From Microbacterium hibisci (GTDB lineage Bacteria > Actinomycetota > Actinomycetes > Actinomycetales > Microbacteriaceae): 64,000 nucleotides of DNA. Positions 51,312 through 60,331 of this stretch are shown here, piece after piece. The DNA is taken from positions 432,882 through 496,881 of the forward strand of contig NZ_JADIJC010000004.1 in assembly GCF_015278255.1 (NCBI RefSeq), given 5' to 3'. The notes under the pieces are model-generated. The model did not search any database. It saw only the letters and a program-made list of their open reading frames with translations, and was not told the origin of the DNA. A program made the translations under genes and the position numbers. Each line of letters starts with the position of its first letter. Within the stretch, counting starts at the first letter, position 1.

Positions 51312-52723
51312 CCATGAGCCCGCCCGCCGCCGTCCCCGCGGCGAGCATCGGACGACGCATCGGTGCGTTCGTCATCGACATCGCCGTGGTGTGGGTGCTC
51401 GCCGCGGTGCTGGGGGGCATCGCCCTCGGCGTGCTGTTCGCCGTCGGCCCGAGCGCGGGCCCCGACGGTCTGACGGCCATCATCCTCCTGGCGTACGGCG
51501 TCATCGGCTTCGTGCTGCTCGCGTGTTGGCTTGTGTACTCGGCGATGCAGGGCGGCCGCGGCTCGCTCGGCCAGCGCGCGGTGGGGCTGCGCCTGCAGGA
51601 CTCGGCGTCGGGCGCACCGATCGGGTTCTGGCGCGCAGTGTGGCGCAACGTCGTCTTCGGTCTGGCGGGCTCGATCGTCATCGGATACTTCACCCCCCTG
51701 TTCGACGCGAGCGGCCGCAACCAGGGCTGGCACGATCTGGCCGCGAAAGCGGTGGTCGTCGACGTGCGGAAGACGGATGCCGCAACCCGCGCCGCCGCCG
51801 AGCCCGCGGCGGCGAACCCCTATCTGCCCGCGCCCTCCACCGCTCCGCTCCTTCACGCGACCCCGCTGCCGCCGGTGCCGTCGCTCGGCTACCCGCAGGC
51901 GCCGGCGGTCATCCCTGCCGCGGCGGCTCCCGCGCCCGCGCCCGCGCTCGTCCCGACCGCGCTCCGGGGCTCAGCGCCTGCTCCGGCTCCGGTCGCGGCC
52001 CACCCGACCCCTCGCGTCGGCGCCGGCGTCGTCGGCGCCGGTGTCATCGAGGCCGTGCCGTGGGTCACGGCCGACCCGGTCCGGTCGCCGCTCCTGCGCG
52101 CCCCCGAACCGGAGTCGTTCCCCGACGTGACGATGCCGTTCCCCGCGGCGACGACCACCGAGCCTCTCGGCGCAGCCCTGGCATCTGCGGCCATGGCCGC
52201 CCCGGCGGCCCTCGCACCGACCGCTCTCGCACCGACCGCTCTCGCACCGGCCCCCGCGGCGCCGGCTTTCGCCGCCCCTGCGATGGCGACCGCCGTCGCG
52301 GATGCGGCATCCGTCCCCTCTCCCTTCGCCGATGACGTCGACGCGACGCGCATCGTCGTCCCCCCGCCGCCGGCGCAGCGGGCGGCGCTGTACGACGATG
52401 CTCCGGTCATCGCAGTGCTCACCTGGGACGACGGCTCGCGCATGGCCGTCTACGGCCGGACGCTCTACGGCCGCAACCCGGCGACCGAGGCCGGTGCCGT
52501 CGCGATCCCGGTGCGCGACGAGACCCTCTCGCTGTCGAAGACCCACTTCGAGATCGGCGGCGACACCGCCGGCGCGTGGATCGTCGACCGCCACTCGACC
52601 AACGGCACGATCCTGGTGCGCGACGGCGGGCGCATCCCGCTCGTCGCCGGCACCCGCACGAACCTGCGCGCCGGCGACGTCCTCGAATTCGGCGACCGGC
52701 GCGCCACGGTGGGTTCCGCATGA
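51308..52723 (+). CDS. RDD membrane domain protein with C-terminal FHA domain
   Basis: A protein of 471 residues. The RDD domain (about 12-160) has membrane helices and the family pattern SLGQRAVGLRLQD. A long Ala/Pro linker (about 165-345) contains repeats such as ALAPTALAPTALAPAP. The FHA domain (about 375-470) has GRNP, SLSKTHFEI and HSTNGTI, with the Arg, Ser and Asn that bind phosphothreonine. The protein thus brings phosphothreonine recognition to the membrane, probably reading marks made by the kinase of the same operon. It overlaps both neighbours by four bases. Confidence 0.92.
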   Translation: MTMSPPAAVPAASIGRRIGAFVIDIAVVWVLAAVLGGIALGVLFAVGPSAGPDGLTAIILLAYGVIGFVLLACWLVYSAMQGGRGSLGQRAVGLRLQDSASGAPIGFWRAVWRNVVFGLAGSIVIGYFTPLFDASGRNQGWHDLAAKAVVVDVRKTDAATRAAAEPAAANPYLPAPSTAPLLHATPLPPVPSLGYPQAPAVIPAAAAPAPAPALVPTALRGSAPAPAPVAAHPTPRVGAGVVGAGVIEAVPWVTADPVRSPLLRAPEPESFPDVTMPFPAATTTEPLGAALASAAMAAPAALAPTALAPTALAPAPAAPAFAAPAMATAVADAASVPSPFADDVDATRIVVPPPPAQRAALYDDAPVIAVLTWDDGSRMAVYGRTLYGRNPATEAGAVAIPVRDETLSLSKTHFEIGGDTAGAWIVDRHSTNGTILVRDGGRIPLVAGTRTNLRAGDVLEFGDRRATVGSA

Positions 52724-53574
52724 CGGCCGCCCCCTCCGCGCCGATCACGGTCGCGTTCGGCGCGGCGACCGACGCCGGCCTGCGTCGGCGCATCAACGAG
52801 GACTCGTACCTCGCGGCGTTCCCGCTGTTCCTCGTCGCCGACGGCATGGGCGGCCACAACGCGGGCGAGATCGCCAGCGCCGCCGTGGTGGAGGAGTTCG
52901 CGATGCTCAGCGGGCGCGAGAGCCTCACGATCGACGACGTGCACACCGCCGTGGCGGCCGCGCGCCGTCGCGTGGCGGCGCTCCCTGCCGGAGCGGGAGC
53001 GGGCGCCGGCACGACCCTGGCAGGCGTCGTCATCGCCGACGTCGACGGCGAGGGGTACTGGCTCGCGCTCAACCTGGGCGACTCGCGCACCTATCGCCTC
53101 AGCGAGGGCAGCTTCGAGCAGGTGAGCGTCGACCACTCGGTGGTGCAGGAGCTCGTCGACAGCGGGCAGCTCGACGCCGCCGCCGCCCACCGCGACTCGC
53201 GACGCAACGTCATCACGCGGGCGATCGGCGCCGGCAGCGACGCCGAGCCCGACTACTGGCTCCTTCCCGCAGAGGACGGCGACCGCATCCTGGTGTGCTC
53301 CGACGGACTGTCCGGCGAGCTCGACAAGGACGCGATCCACGGCATCCTGCTGGCCGAGGCCGATCCGCAGGCCGCCGCGACGCGCCTGGTGCACGAAGCC
53401 ATGATCCGTGGGGGGCGCGACAACATCACCGCGCTCGTCGTGGACGCCCTCGCGGTGCGCTCCCGCGCCGGTGGCGCGCGCGAACGCGATACGGTGCCGG
53501 TGAGTGCCCCCATCGAAGACGCCGACATCGACGGCGACACGCTTCCGCGCGCGATGGCCACGAGAGGATTCTGA
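52720..53574 (+). CDS. PP2C-family protein serine/threonine phosphatase
   Basis: A protein of 284 residues. Metal-binding motifs are NEDSYL, VADGMGGHNAGE, LVCSDGLSG and GGRDNITALVV. No membrane helix is present, unlike the PstP housekeeping phosphatase, so it is cytoplasmic. It should reverse the phosphorylation by the operon's kinase. ATGA overlaps the preceding gene, and the next gene starts on its stop (TGATG). Confidence 0.95.
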   Translation: MTAAPSAPITVAFGAATDAGLRRRINEDSYLAAFPLFLVADGMGGHNAGEIASAAVVEEFAMLSGRESLTIDDVHTAVAAARRRVAALPAGAGAGAGTTLAGVVIADVDGEGYWLALNLGDSRTYRLSEGSFEQVSVDHSVVQELVDSGQLDAAAAHRDSRRNVITRAIGAGSDAEPDYWLLPAEDGDRILVCSDGLSGELDKDAIHGILLAEADPQAAATRLVHEAMIRGGRDNITALVVDALAVRSRAGGARERDTVPVSAPIEDADIDGDTLPRAMATRGF

Positions 53575-55115
53575 TGCCGACGCTGTACGCCCCGGGCACG
53601 ACGCCGGTCGCCGTCACGCCGCGCGGGTTCGCGATGCTCGAGCCGGGCGCCTCGGCGGCGCTGCTGGCGCGCATCCGCGCCCTCCTCGCCGACGGTCGCG
53701 GTCTCGGCGGCGTCATCGAGGCGCTCACCGGTGCGTACGGCGCGTCGATCACGGCGATCCCCGCCTTCGCGGTGGTCCTCGCGGAGGGCGACGGCGTCCG
53801 CATCGCGGTCCGCGGCGGCTTCGCCTTCGACGTCGATGCGGCGGCCCCCGAGCGTGTGTCGGGAGCGGGCGTGACGACGTGGACCGAGCGCGTGATCCCG
53901 GCCGTCGCGCGGGTGACGCTCACGACGACGGAACTCGAGGTCTCGGCCCCCGCCGAGTTCGAGATCGCCGACGGCATCGTGCTGGCGGCGGGGATCGTGT
54001 GGGATGCCGCGCCCTCGGGGGCGTCGTCGGCACCGTCGCCTGCCCAGCCGGCCTCGGCAGCCGGGCCTGCCCAACCCGCGCCGTCGGGTACCGAAGACCG
54101 GGCCGGTCGCGGCGACACGGCGGGTTCGACCGCCGGCGCGCGGCGCGCCGCGTCACCCGCCCGGCTCTCGGACCCATCCGCGACGGAGGCCGGCCTGGGA
54201 GGCGCGGGCACGGAGGTCCCCGCCCCGGCGGCGCCGGCCCAGGCGTCGGCCGCCCCGGCGCCCACCCCGGCGGCCCCGGACCCGGCCGCAGGCGGCACGA
54301 CACCGGCCGCTCCGAACCAGCGCCCGAACGCGGACCAGGCCGCTCCGGCCAAGGGCGCTCCGGCCCCGGCCGTGCCCGGGCTGATCGACTCGAGCACGGT
54401 GCAGTCGGTGGCCGACGCCGAGACGCTCCTGCCGGTGGATTCCGCGCTCTCCCCGCACCCCTCCTCCAGCGAGCCCGAGGCTGCGGCCGGGCGCGACGAC
54501 GCCTCCTCGACGAGCGGACTCGACCCCGCCTGGACCGCGACGGTCATGCGGGCCGCCGACACCGTGGTGCGTCCCGGGGGTGCGGCCGGCGACCTCGCCT
54601 CCGGCGCGCCGGCCCCCGCGCCACCCGCCGGTGACCACGACGGCGCCACGATCTCGCTGGCCCAGGCGCGCGCGCTGCGCGAGGCTGCTGCGCGGGGCGG
54701 CGCCGGGGCCGCGGCATCCGTCCCCCTCCCCGCAGACGCGGCCGCCGCGCCGCTCGCGCCCCCGCGCTCGCCGGCCCCGGGGCGCATCCGCGTGTCGACC
54801 GGCCAGGTGCTGCCGCTCGACCGGACCGTCGTCATCGGGCGCCGCCCGCGCTCGACCCGGGTGAGCGGCACCGACCTGCCGCACCTGGTGGCCGTCGACA
54901 GTCCCCAGCAGGACATCTCGCGCAGCCATGTCGAGCTGCGGGTCGAGGGCGAGAGCATCGTCGCGACCGATCTGCGCACGACCAACGGCACGACTCTGCT
55001 GCGCGCGGGCGCCGACCCGGTGCGGCTGCACCCGGGCGAGGGCACGGTCGTGGTCCCGGGCGACGTGCTGGACCTCGGAGACGGCATCACGGTCGCGATC
55101 GAGGGTCTCTCATGA
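53574..55115 (+). CDS. FHA domain protein with long Ala/Pro-rich linker
   Basis: A protein of 513 residues. The N-terminal part (about 1-145) is a conserved beta-rich domain I do not recognise. Residues about 147-400 are low in complexity (Ala, Pro, Ser, Thr). The C-terminal FHA domain (about 415-513) has VVIGRRPRST, ISRSHVEL and TTNGTTL, so phosphothreonine binding seems intact. The linker is rich in Thr and Ser, possible kinase sites. It overlaps the kinase gene by four bases (ATGA). It is likely an adaptor between the kinase and a client. Confidence 0.88.
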   Translation: MPTLYAPGTTPVAVTPRGFAMLEPGASAALLARIRALLADGRGLGGVIEALTGAYGASITAIPAFAVVLAEGDGVRIAVRGGFAFDVDAAAPERVSGAGVTTWTERVIPAVARVTLTTTELEVSAPAEFEIADGIVLAAGIVWDAAPSGASSAPSPAQPASAAGPAQPAPSGTEDRAGRGDTAGSTAGARRAASPARLSDPSATEAGLGGAGTEVPAPAAPAQASAAPAPTPAAPDPAAGGTTPAAPNQRPNADQAAPAKGAPAPAVPGLIDSSTVQSVADAETLLPVDSALSPHPSSSEPEAAAGRDDASSTSGLDPAWTATVMRAADTVVRPGGAAGDLASGAPAPAPPAGDHDGATISLAQARALREAAARGGAGAAASVPLPADAAAAPLAPPRSPAPGRIRVSTGQVLPLDRTVVIGRRPRSTRVSGTDLPHLVAVDSPQQDISRSHVELRVEGESIVATDLRTTNGTTLLRAGADPVRLHPGEGTVVVPGDVLDLGDGITVAIEGLS

Positions 55116-56818
55116 GCCCGAAGCGCGCGCCCATGGCGCCGCCCGACCTTCCGGGCTTCACCTACGTCGACCTGCTCGGCTCCGGCGGGTTCGCCGACGT
55201 GTTCCTGTACGAGCAGCAGCTGCCCAAGCGCCGCGTGGCGGTGAAGGTGCTGCTCACCGACCGCATGTCGAGCGGCTCGGTCGAGGAGTTCACCGCCGAG
55301 GCGAACGTCATGGCGATGCTCTCGACGCATCCGGCGATCGTCACGATCTACCAGGCCGGTGTCGCGACCGACGGCCGGCCGTACCTCGTGATGGAGTACT
55401 GCCCGCGTCCGAACCTGCAGGTGCGCTATCGGCGCGAGCCGTTCTCGATCGCCGAGTCGCTGCGGGTCGGCGTGCAGGTCGCCGCCGCCGTCGAGACCGC
55501 GCATCGTGCCGGCGTGCTGCACCGCGACATCAAGCCGGCGAACATCCTCGTCACCGAGTACAACCGTCCTGCGCTCACCGACTTCGGCATCGCGTCGACC
55601 ACGACCGCGGCCGCCGAGTCGGCCGGCCTGTCGATCCCGTGGTCGCCTCCGGAGTCCTTCGCCGACGTGCCGCGCAGCGACCCTCGGTCCGACGTGTACG
55701 CCCTCGGCGCGACCGTCTACACCCTGCTCGCAGGGCGATCGCCGTTCGAGCTCGCGGGTCAGCGCAACGGCGCGGCCGAGCTCATCCACCGCATCGAGAC
55801 GCTGCCGCTCCCGGCGCTCGGACGCGCCGACGTGCCGGCGTCGCTCCAGCGTGTGCTCGAGCGCGCGATGGCCAAGTCGCCGGCCGACCGGTACGAGAGC
55901 GCGCTCGCGTTCGCGCGGGCGCTGCAGACCGTGCAGATCGAGCTGTCGCACTCCGTCACGCCCATCGACATCCTCGACGACCAGGCGCCGGACGACATCG
56001 AGGAGGACGAGGACGACGGCCTCACCCGCGTCCGCGGCGTCGTCAGCATCAATCCCGACACGACGCCCGCGGCCGGCATGACGCGTCCGTCGGCGAAGAC
56101 CGCGCCGACCTCGGGCTTCGCGCCGACCTCGAGCTTCGCGCCGACCTCCGGCTTCGCGCCGAGCTTCGACCCCGCACCTGCCGAGACCGAGACGGTCCTC
56201 CGGAGGCCCGCGGCCACGGCGCCGGCCTACGGGCAGGCCCCGCCCGCGGCGTACGAGGCGGCGACCCCCTCGGCCTACGAGCAGACGGTGCGCCGCGACC
56301 AGGTGCGCCCGGCGGTGCCGCGTGGCGAGACGTTCGTGCAGACCCCGGTGATGGACGCGCCGGCGCCGGAGCAGGAGACGGATGCCGCGCCCCCGCCACG
56401 CCGTCGCACCGGGCTGTGGATCGGGATCGGCGTGGCCGCGTTCGTGATCGTGGCCGTGATCATCGGCGTCTCGCTGCCGGGCCTGCTCTCGGGGTCGACC
56501 CCGTCCCCCGAGGTCGAGCAGACACCCTCGAAGCCGCAGGATCCGGTGGCACTCGTCGTCCCACCCGTCGAGGACGTCACCGGCGCGCCGGCCGAGGGCG
56601 GCGTGAAGTTCACGTGGACCAATCCCGACCCGCAGGACGGCGACTTCTACATCGTCGAGGTCGTGACGCTCAGCGACACGACCAGCGGGTCCGAGTCGGT
56701 CGAGACCGCCGAGGTCGTCGTGCCGGCCGCTCCGTCGGGGCAGACCTGCATTGACGTCACACTGGTGCGCTCCAACGGCACGCAGCAGAACAACCCGTCG
56801 CGGGGGTGCACGCCGTGA
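55112..56818 (+). CDS. Transmembrane Ser/Thr protein kinase with extracellular FnIII-like domain
   Basis: A protein of 568 residues. The kinase domain (about 14-275) has the glycine loop GSGGFADV, Lys45 in VAVK, the catalytic HRDIKPAN (Asp139) and DFG (Asp157). The juxtamembrane region has repeats of PTSGFA type. One membrane helix (about 432-455) leads to an outer domain of about 100 residues that looks like FnIII, with two Cys that may form a disulfide; it has no PASTA repeats, unlike PknB. Sensing could thus involve the FnIII modules of the giant protein. The activation segment lacks an obvious extra Thr cluster. ATGA and GTGA overlaps bind it into the operon. Confidence 0.94.
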   Translation: MSPKRAPMAPPDLPGFTYVDLLGSGGFADVFLYEQQLPKRRVAVKVLLTDRMSSGSVEEFTAEANVMAMLSTHPAIVTIYQAGVATDGRPYLVMEYCPRPNLQVRYRREPFSIAESLRVGVQVAAAVETAHRAGVLHRDIKPANILVTEYNRPALTDFGIASTTTAAAESAGLSIPWSPPESFADVPRSDPRSDVYALGATVYTLLAGRSPFELAGQRNGAAELIHRIETLPLPALGRADVPASLQRVLERAMAKSPADRYESALAFARALQTVQIELSHSVTPIDILDDQAPDDIEEDEDDGLTRVRGVVSINPDTTPAAGMTRPSAKTAPTSGFAPTSSFAPTSGFAPSFDPAPAETETVLRRPAATAPAYGQAPPAAYEAATPSAYEQTVRRDQVRPAVPRGETFVQTPVMDAPAPEQETDAAPPPRRRTGLWIGIGVAAFVIVAVIIGVSLPGLLSGSTPSPEVEQTPSKPQDPVALVVPPVEDVTGAPAEGGVKFTWTNPDPQDGDFYIVEVVTLSDTTSGSESVETAEVVVPAAPSGQTCIDVTLVRSNGTQQNNPSRGCTP

Positions 56819-57564
56819 TCGTCGCGGAGGCCGACGCCCTGACCGTCGAGTTCGCCGGTGAGCTGTTCTCGGTGGCGCCCGGCGCCGTGTTCACGGTCGG
56901 CCGCGAGGGCGACCTCGCGATCGACGACAACCTCTTCCTGCACCGGAACTTCCTCACGATCCAGAGCCTCGAAGGGCTCTGGCTGCTGTCGAACGTCGGA
57001 TCGCGCCTGTCGGCCACGGTCACCGACTCGGGTGGCCGCGTGCAGGCGTGGCTCGCGCCCGGCGCGCGGCTGCCCCTGGTCTTCGCGTCGACCTCGGTCA
57101 TCTTCAGCGCCGGTCCTACGACGTACGAGCTCACCATCCACGCCGCCGAGCCGACCTTCCGCGACACGCAGCCGGCGCCCGACGACGACGGCCTCAGCAC
57201 GATCGGCGAGGTGCCGCTGACGCACAGCCAGCGCGTGATGATCCTGGCGCTCGCCGAGCCGGTGCTGCGCCGCGACGGCACCGGCATGAGCGAGCTGCCG
57301 ACGTCGGCGCAGGCCGCCGAACGGCTGGGCTGGACGCTCACCCGCTTCAACCGCAAGCTCGACAACGTATGCGACAAGCTCGACCGCGTCGGCGTGCCGG
57401 GCATGCGCGGCGGGGTGCGTTCCTACGCCACCAACCGGCGTGTGCGGCTGGTCGAGCACGCGGTGGCCGCGCGCCTGGTCACCCGCGACGACCTGCCGCT
57501 CCTCGACCTCGAGCGCGAGAGCTCGCTCACCGGGACGAGCGCCGGACGCGACGAGGAGTCGTGA
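56815..57564 (+). CDS. FHA-like domain fused to a helix-turn-helix-like domain
   Basis: A protein of 249 residues. The N-terminal FHA-like fold (about 1-105) keeps GREGDL but lacks the usual SxxH and NG residues, so phosphothreonine binding is doubtful. The C-terminal part (about 140-230) is helical, with QAAERLGWTLTRFNRKLDNV resembling a regulator helix-turn-helix. The GTG at 56815 is used because it overlaps the kinase stop as GTGA, the rule in this operon. It may turn kinase signals into a transcription response. It ends the operon; a 79-bp gap without clear signals follows. Confidence 0.85.
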   Translation: MIVAEADALTVEFAGELFSVAPGAVFTVGREGDLAIDDNLFLHRNFLTIQSLEGLWLLSNVGSRLSATVTDSGGRVQAWLAPGARLPLVFASTSVIFSAGPTTYELTIHAAEPTFRDTQPAPDDDGLSTIGEVPLTHSQRVMILALAEPVLRRDGTGMSELPTSAQAAERLGWTLTRFNRKLDNVCDKLDRVGVPGMRGGVRSYATNRRVRLVEHAVAARLVTRDDLPLLDLERESSLTGTSAGRDEES

Positions 57565-57643
57565 CGGATGCCGCCTCCCGGCGACTCCACCCGCGTCAGC
57601 CCGAGCGGCTCCGCCGCGTCAGCGCGGGGCGTCTTCGCGCGGG

Positions 57644-58135
57644 TCAGCGCCCGGCGTCGTAGAGGTGGCGGCCGCCGTGGCTCACGACCTTGACCACCAC
57701 GCCGCGACGGTGCAGCTCCGCGACGGTGCGCGTCTCTTCGTCGATGTCGCGCCCCAGCGCATGGACGTTGGCGACGACGAGCACGTCTCCGCGGCGGAGG
57801 GTGCCGAACAGCCGGACCAGGCGCTCCTCCCATGACTCCAGGGTCTCGGGAGCGGGGTGCCGGAAGCCCTCGATCGGGACGCCGAACCGGGTCAGGTCGT
57901 TGCGCTGCTCGACCACCGAGGGCATGTCGTCGCGGGCGATGACGAGGCCCACCAGCCGCGAGCCCGCGGGCCGCGCGAGCCAGAACGTGCGATCGGCCTG
58001 CAGCTCGGTGAAGCACTTGGGGCACTCGGCCGCGGGGTGCGGAAGGTGCAGCGGCGCGGTGTCGGTGCCCGTCGACCCCGGCGCCGGCGACGCGTGCGTG
58101 TGCGCGGCATCCGTCGTCTTCGTCGTCTCGCTCAT
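57644..58135 (-). CDS. Resolvase-like protein lacking the catalytic serine
   Basis: A protein of 163 residues. Residues about 62-155 follow the serine-recombinase N-terminal fold: GLVIARDDMPSVVEQRNDL lines up with the GYARVSTxDQ-type start, and GDVLVVANVHALGRDIDEE with the LDRLGRS region. The nucleophile Ser is Arg68 or Asp69, and the Asp-Arg before LGR is His-Ala. The chain stops before the long helix and DNA-binding part of resolvases. A CPKC knuckle (Cys38, Cys41) precedes the domain. It is therefore probably not a recombinase, but may bind partners. GAGGGGG precedes the ATG. Confidence 0.75.
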   Translation of the reverse strand: MSETTKTTDAAHTHASPAPGSTGTDTAPLHLPHPAAECPKCFTELQADRTFWLARPAGSRLVGLVIARDDMPSVVEQRNDLTRFGVPIEGFRHPAPETLESWEERLVRLFGTLRRGDVLVVANVHALGRDIDEETRTVAELHRRGVVVKVVSHGGRHLYDAGR

Positions 58136-58240
58136 GTGAGGCCCCCTCGCTCGCCAGCCATTGTCTCACCCGCCCACCGGCCCCCGCACACCGGCGGCCC
58201 CGCCCGCGGGGCCCTCAGCCCGCATCAGGGTGTCGCAACC

Positions 58241-58300
58241 GCTGCACTTTCCTGCAACTGCTGCACCGATTCACGCAGCGGTCGCGGGAAACTGCAGCAG
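58241..58300 (+). repeat. 60-bp intergenic repeat, copy B
   Basis: It lines up with 21511-21570, sharing GCTGCACTTT and CTGCTGC. It lies in the 193-bp gap between the resolvase-like gene and the antiporter gene stop. No other signal was seen in that gap. Confidence 0.55.
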
Positions 58301-58328
58301 TCGTGCTCGCCCCCGCGCCGGCCCCGGC

Positions 58329-60188
58329 TCAGTCCTCGTCGTCGAGGCGCAGCTCGAGGCTGAGCTGATCGGCGTCGAGCTCGGCCAGCGCGTGACGCAG
58401 GGCCGGTGTGCTGTAGCCGCCGCCCGCCGACAGCTGGTTGAGCCGGGTGCGCATCGCCTCGATCATCGCCAGCCGCAGCTCGAGCAGATCGCGCGTCGGC
58501 AGGCCGTCGGCGTCATCGGGGGGATCCACCATGCGGCTGCCGACGACCGACACCAGCTCTTCCGGGAACGTGCTCCCGTCGCGGCGGCGCAGCGTCGGGG
58601 CCGACAGCGCCGAGACCGCCGCGTCGCGCAGCTCGTCGTCGAGGGCCGACTGCTCGGCCCTGTCGACGCTCTCTCCGGACGGCGTCTCGAGGCGCAGCAG
58701 CCGCACGAGCCACGGCAGGGTGAAGCCCTGCAGCATGAGGCTGCCGACCGCCACGGCGAACGCGATGAACACCAGCAGCGCGCGGTCGGTGCCCTCGCGC
58801 GGCAGCGTCTGCGCCGCGGCGAGCGTCACCACGCCGCGCATGCCCGCCCACACGATGATCGCGCCGTGCTTCCAGCCGAGCGGGGAGGCCTGGTAGTAGT
58901 CGAGGTCGCTCAGCGCCCGCGAGATCCGCGCCCGCATCGAGGCGAGCCGGCGCTGCACCCGCGGGCTGTCGACGTCGGGCGCCTCGCGCCGATGGCGTCG
59001 ACGGCGAGCGGATGCCGCGCCCCGGCCACCGCCATCGCCACGGGCGTCCGCGCGGGCGGCGGTGGCGGCATCCGTCTCCCGCTCCTGACCGGCGCCGGGC
59101 AGCACACCGACCTCTCCGAAAGCCAGCTGGTCGATGCGCGCCGACATCGCCTCCAGACGGCTGCGCTGGCGCCCCCGCGCCCGCCGGCTCTGCAGCCACA
59201 CCAGCAGCGACACATAGGCCGCCCGCACGGCGAGGACGATCGCGAGCGCGCCGGCCGCGATCGCGATGCCGGTGCCGAGGCCGTTGTGGTTCTCGACGTT
59301 CTCGGTGACGATGTCGCTCAGCTCGAGGCCCATCACGAGGAAGACGGCGCCCTCGAGCACGAGCTCGATGGTGCGCCAGTTGTGCTCGTCCGACCGCCGC
59401 TGCTCGGGCGTGAACCACCGGGCCGCCCCCTGGCCCGTCACGATGCCGGCGACGACGGCGGCGACGAGCCCCGACCCGCCGAGCTCCTCGGTGGGGATGT
59501 ACGCGACGAAGGGCACGACGAAGCCGATCGCGGTGTTCGCGGCCGAGTTGCGGATGAGCGCGCGCAGCCGGAGGTTCAGCAGCCCCACGATCGCGCCGAC
59601 CACGACCGCGACCACGACGCCCCACGCGAACGCCGGCAGGAAGCCGACCCCGATCTGCGCATCACCGCTGACGCTCGTCGCCACGGCGACGGACCCGACC
59701 ATCGTGCGCAGCAGCACGAGGGCGGTCGCGTCGTTGAGCAGGCTCTCGCCCTCGAGCATCGTCACGACCCGCCGCGAGACGCCCAGGCGCTTGACGATGG
59801 AGGTGGCGACGGCATCGGTCGGACTCAGGATGGCCCCGAGCGCGACCGCGATGGCGGGCTGGATGCCGGGGATCACCGCCATGAAGAACACCCCGAGCAC
59901 GATCGAGCTGACGATGACCAGCAGGAACGACAGCCCGGCGATGGGCCCGAAGTCGCGCCGGAACTCGATCGCGGGCAACGCGACCGCGGCCGAGTACAGC
60001 AGCGGCGGCAGGACGCCGACGAGGATGAACTCGGGGTTGATCTCGGGGATCTCGACGAACGGGAGCAGGCTCACCCCGCCGCCGACCAGCAGCAGGATCA
60101 GCGGTCCCGCGATGCCGAGCTTGGGCGCCACCGCCGTCGCGAGCGCGATCGCCAGGATCGCACCGATGACGATGATCAGCGCTTCCAC
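58329..60188 (-). CDS. Na+/H+ antiporter, NhaP (CPA1) type
   Basis: A protein of 619 residues with about twelve membrane helices. SPTDAVATSIVKRLGVSRRVVTMLEGESLLNDATALVL is the CPA1 ion-binding and ND-motif region; short parts are SPTDAVA and SLLNDATAL. The C-terminal 200 residues are cytoplasmic, with a Glu/Arg-rich and helical tail that may sense pH. It exchanges Na+ or K+ for H+. The GTG at 60188 has TAGGCT seven bases upstream, indicating a leaderless mRNA. A long charged insert (about 340-425) lies between helices and is not usual. Confidence 0.93.
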   Translation of the reverse strand: MEALIIVIGAILAIALATAVAPKLGIAGPLILLLVGGGVSLLPFVEIPEINPEFILVGVLPPLLYSAAVALPAIEFRRDFGPIAGLSFLLVIVSSIVLGVFFMAVIPGIQPAIAVALGAILSPTDAVATSIVKRLGVSRRVVTMLEGESLLNDATALVLLRTMVGSVAVATSVSGDAQIGVGFLPAFAWGVVVAVVVGAIVGLLNLRLRALIRNSAANTAIGFVVPFVAYIPTEELGGSGLVAAVVAGIVTGQGAARWFTPEQRRSDEHNWRTIELVLEGAVFLVMGLELSDIVTENVENHNGLGTGIAIAAGALAIVLAVRAAYVSLLVWLQSRRARGRQRSRLEAMSARIDQLAFGEVGVLPGAGQERETDAATAARADARGDGGGRGAASARRRRHRREAPDVDSPRVQRRLASMRARISRALSDLDYYQASPLGWKHGAIIVWAGMRGVVTLAAAQTLPREGTDRALLVFIAFAVAVGSLMLQGFTLPWLVRLLRLETPSGESVDRAEQSALDDELRDAAVSALSAPTLRRRDGSTFPEELVSVVGSRMVDPPDDADGLPTRDLLELRLAMIEAMRTRLNQLSAGGGYSTPALRHALAELDADQLSLELRLDDED

Positions 60189-60195
60189 GCCTCAG

Positions 60196-60201
60196 AGCCT
60201 A
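60196..60201 (-). promoter_or_regulatory. -10 hexamer TAGGCT for leaderless antiporter mRNA
   Basis: On the minus strand TAGGCT is followed by seven bases and the GTG at 60188. Confidence 0.45.
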
Positions 60202-60223
60202 TTGCGGGCGGTCTCTCGGCTTT

Positions 60224-60277
60224 CGAATCGCGCACTTGGCACCGATTCGCGCGCGAAGCTGCAAAGTACGCGATTCG
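60224..60277. terminator. Hairpin between mdh and the antiporter gene
   Basis: Arms CGAATCGCGCACTT and AAGTACGCGATTCG pair at 13 of 14 positions around a 26-base loop. It lies 55 bp after the mdh stop on the minus strand and before the antiporter promoter, so it probably ends the mdh transcript. Confidence 0.6.
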
Positions 60278-60331
60278 AACGGGATGCCGGGGCTGGGCCG
60301 GAAGCCGGCGTGCCGGGCGGAGAGCGCCCGG

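Noticed and set aside
57644..58135. Active site-specific recombinase
   Set aside because: The catalytic Ser and the first conserved Arg are replaced and the DNA-binding region is absent.
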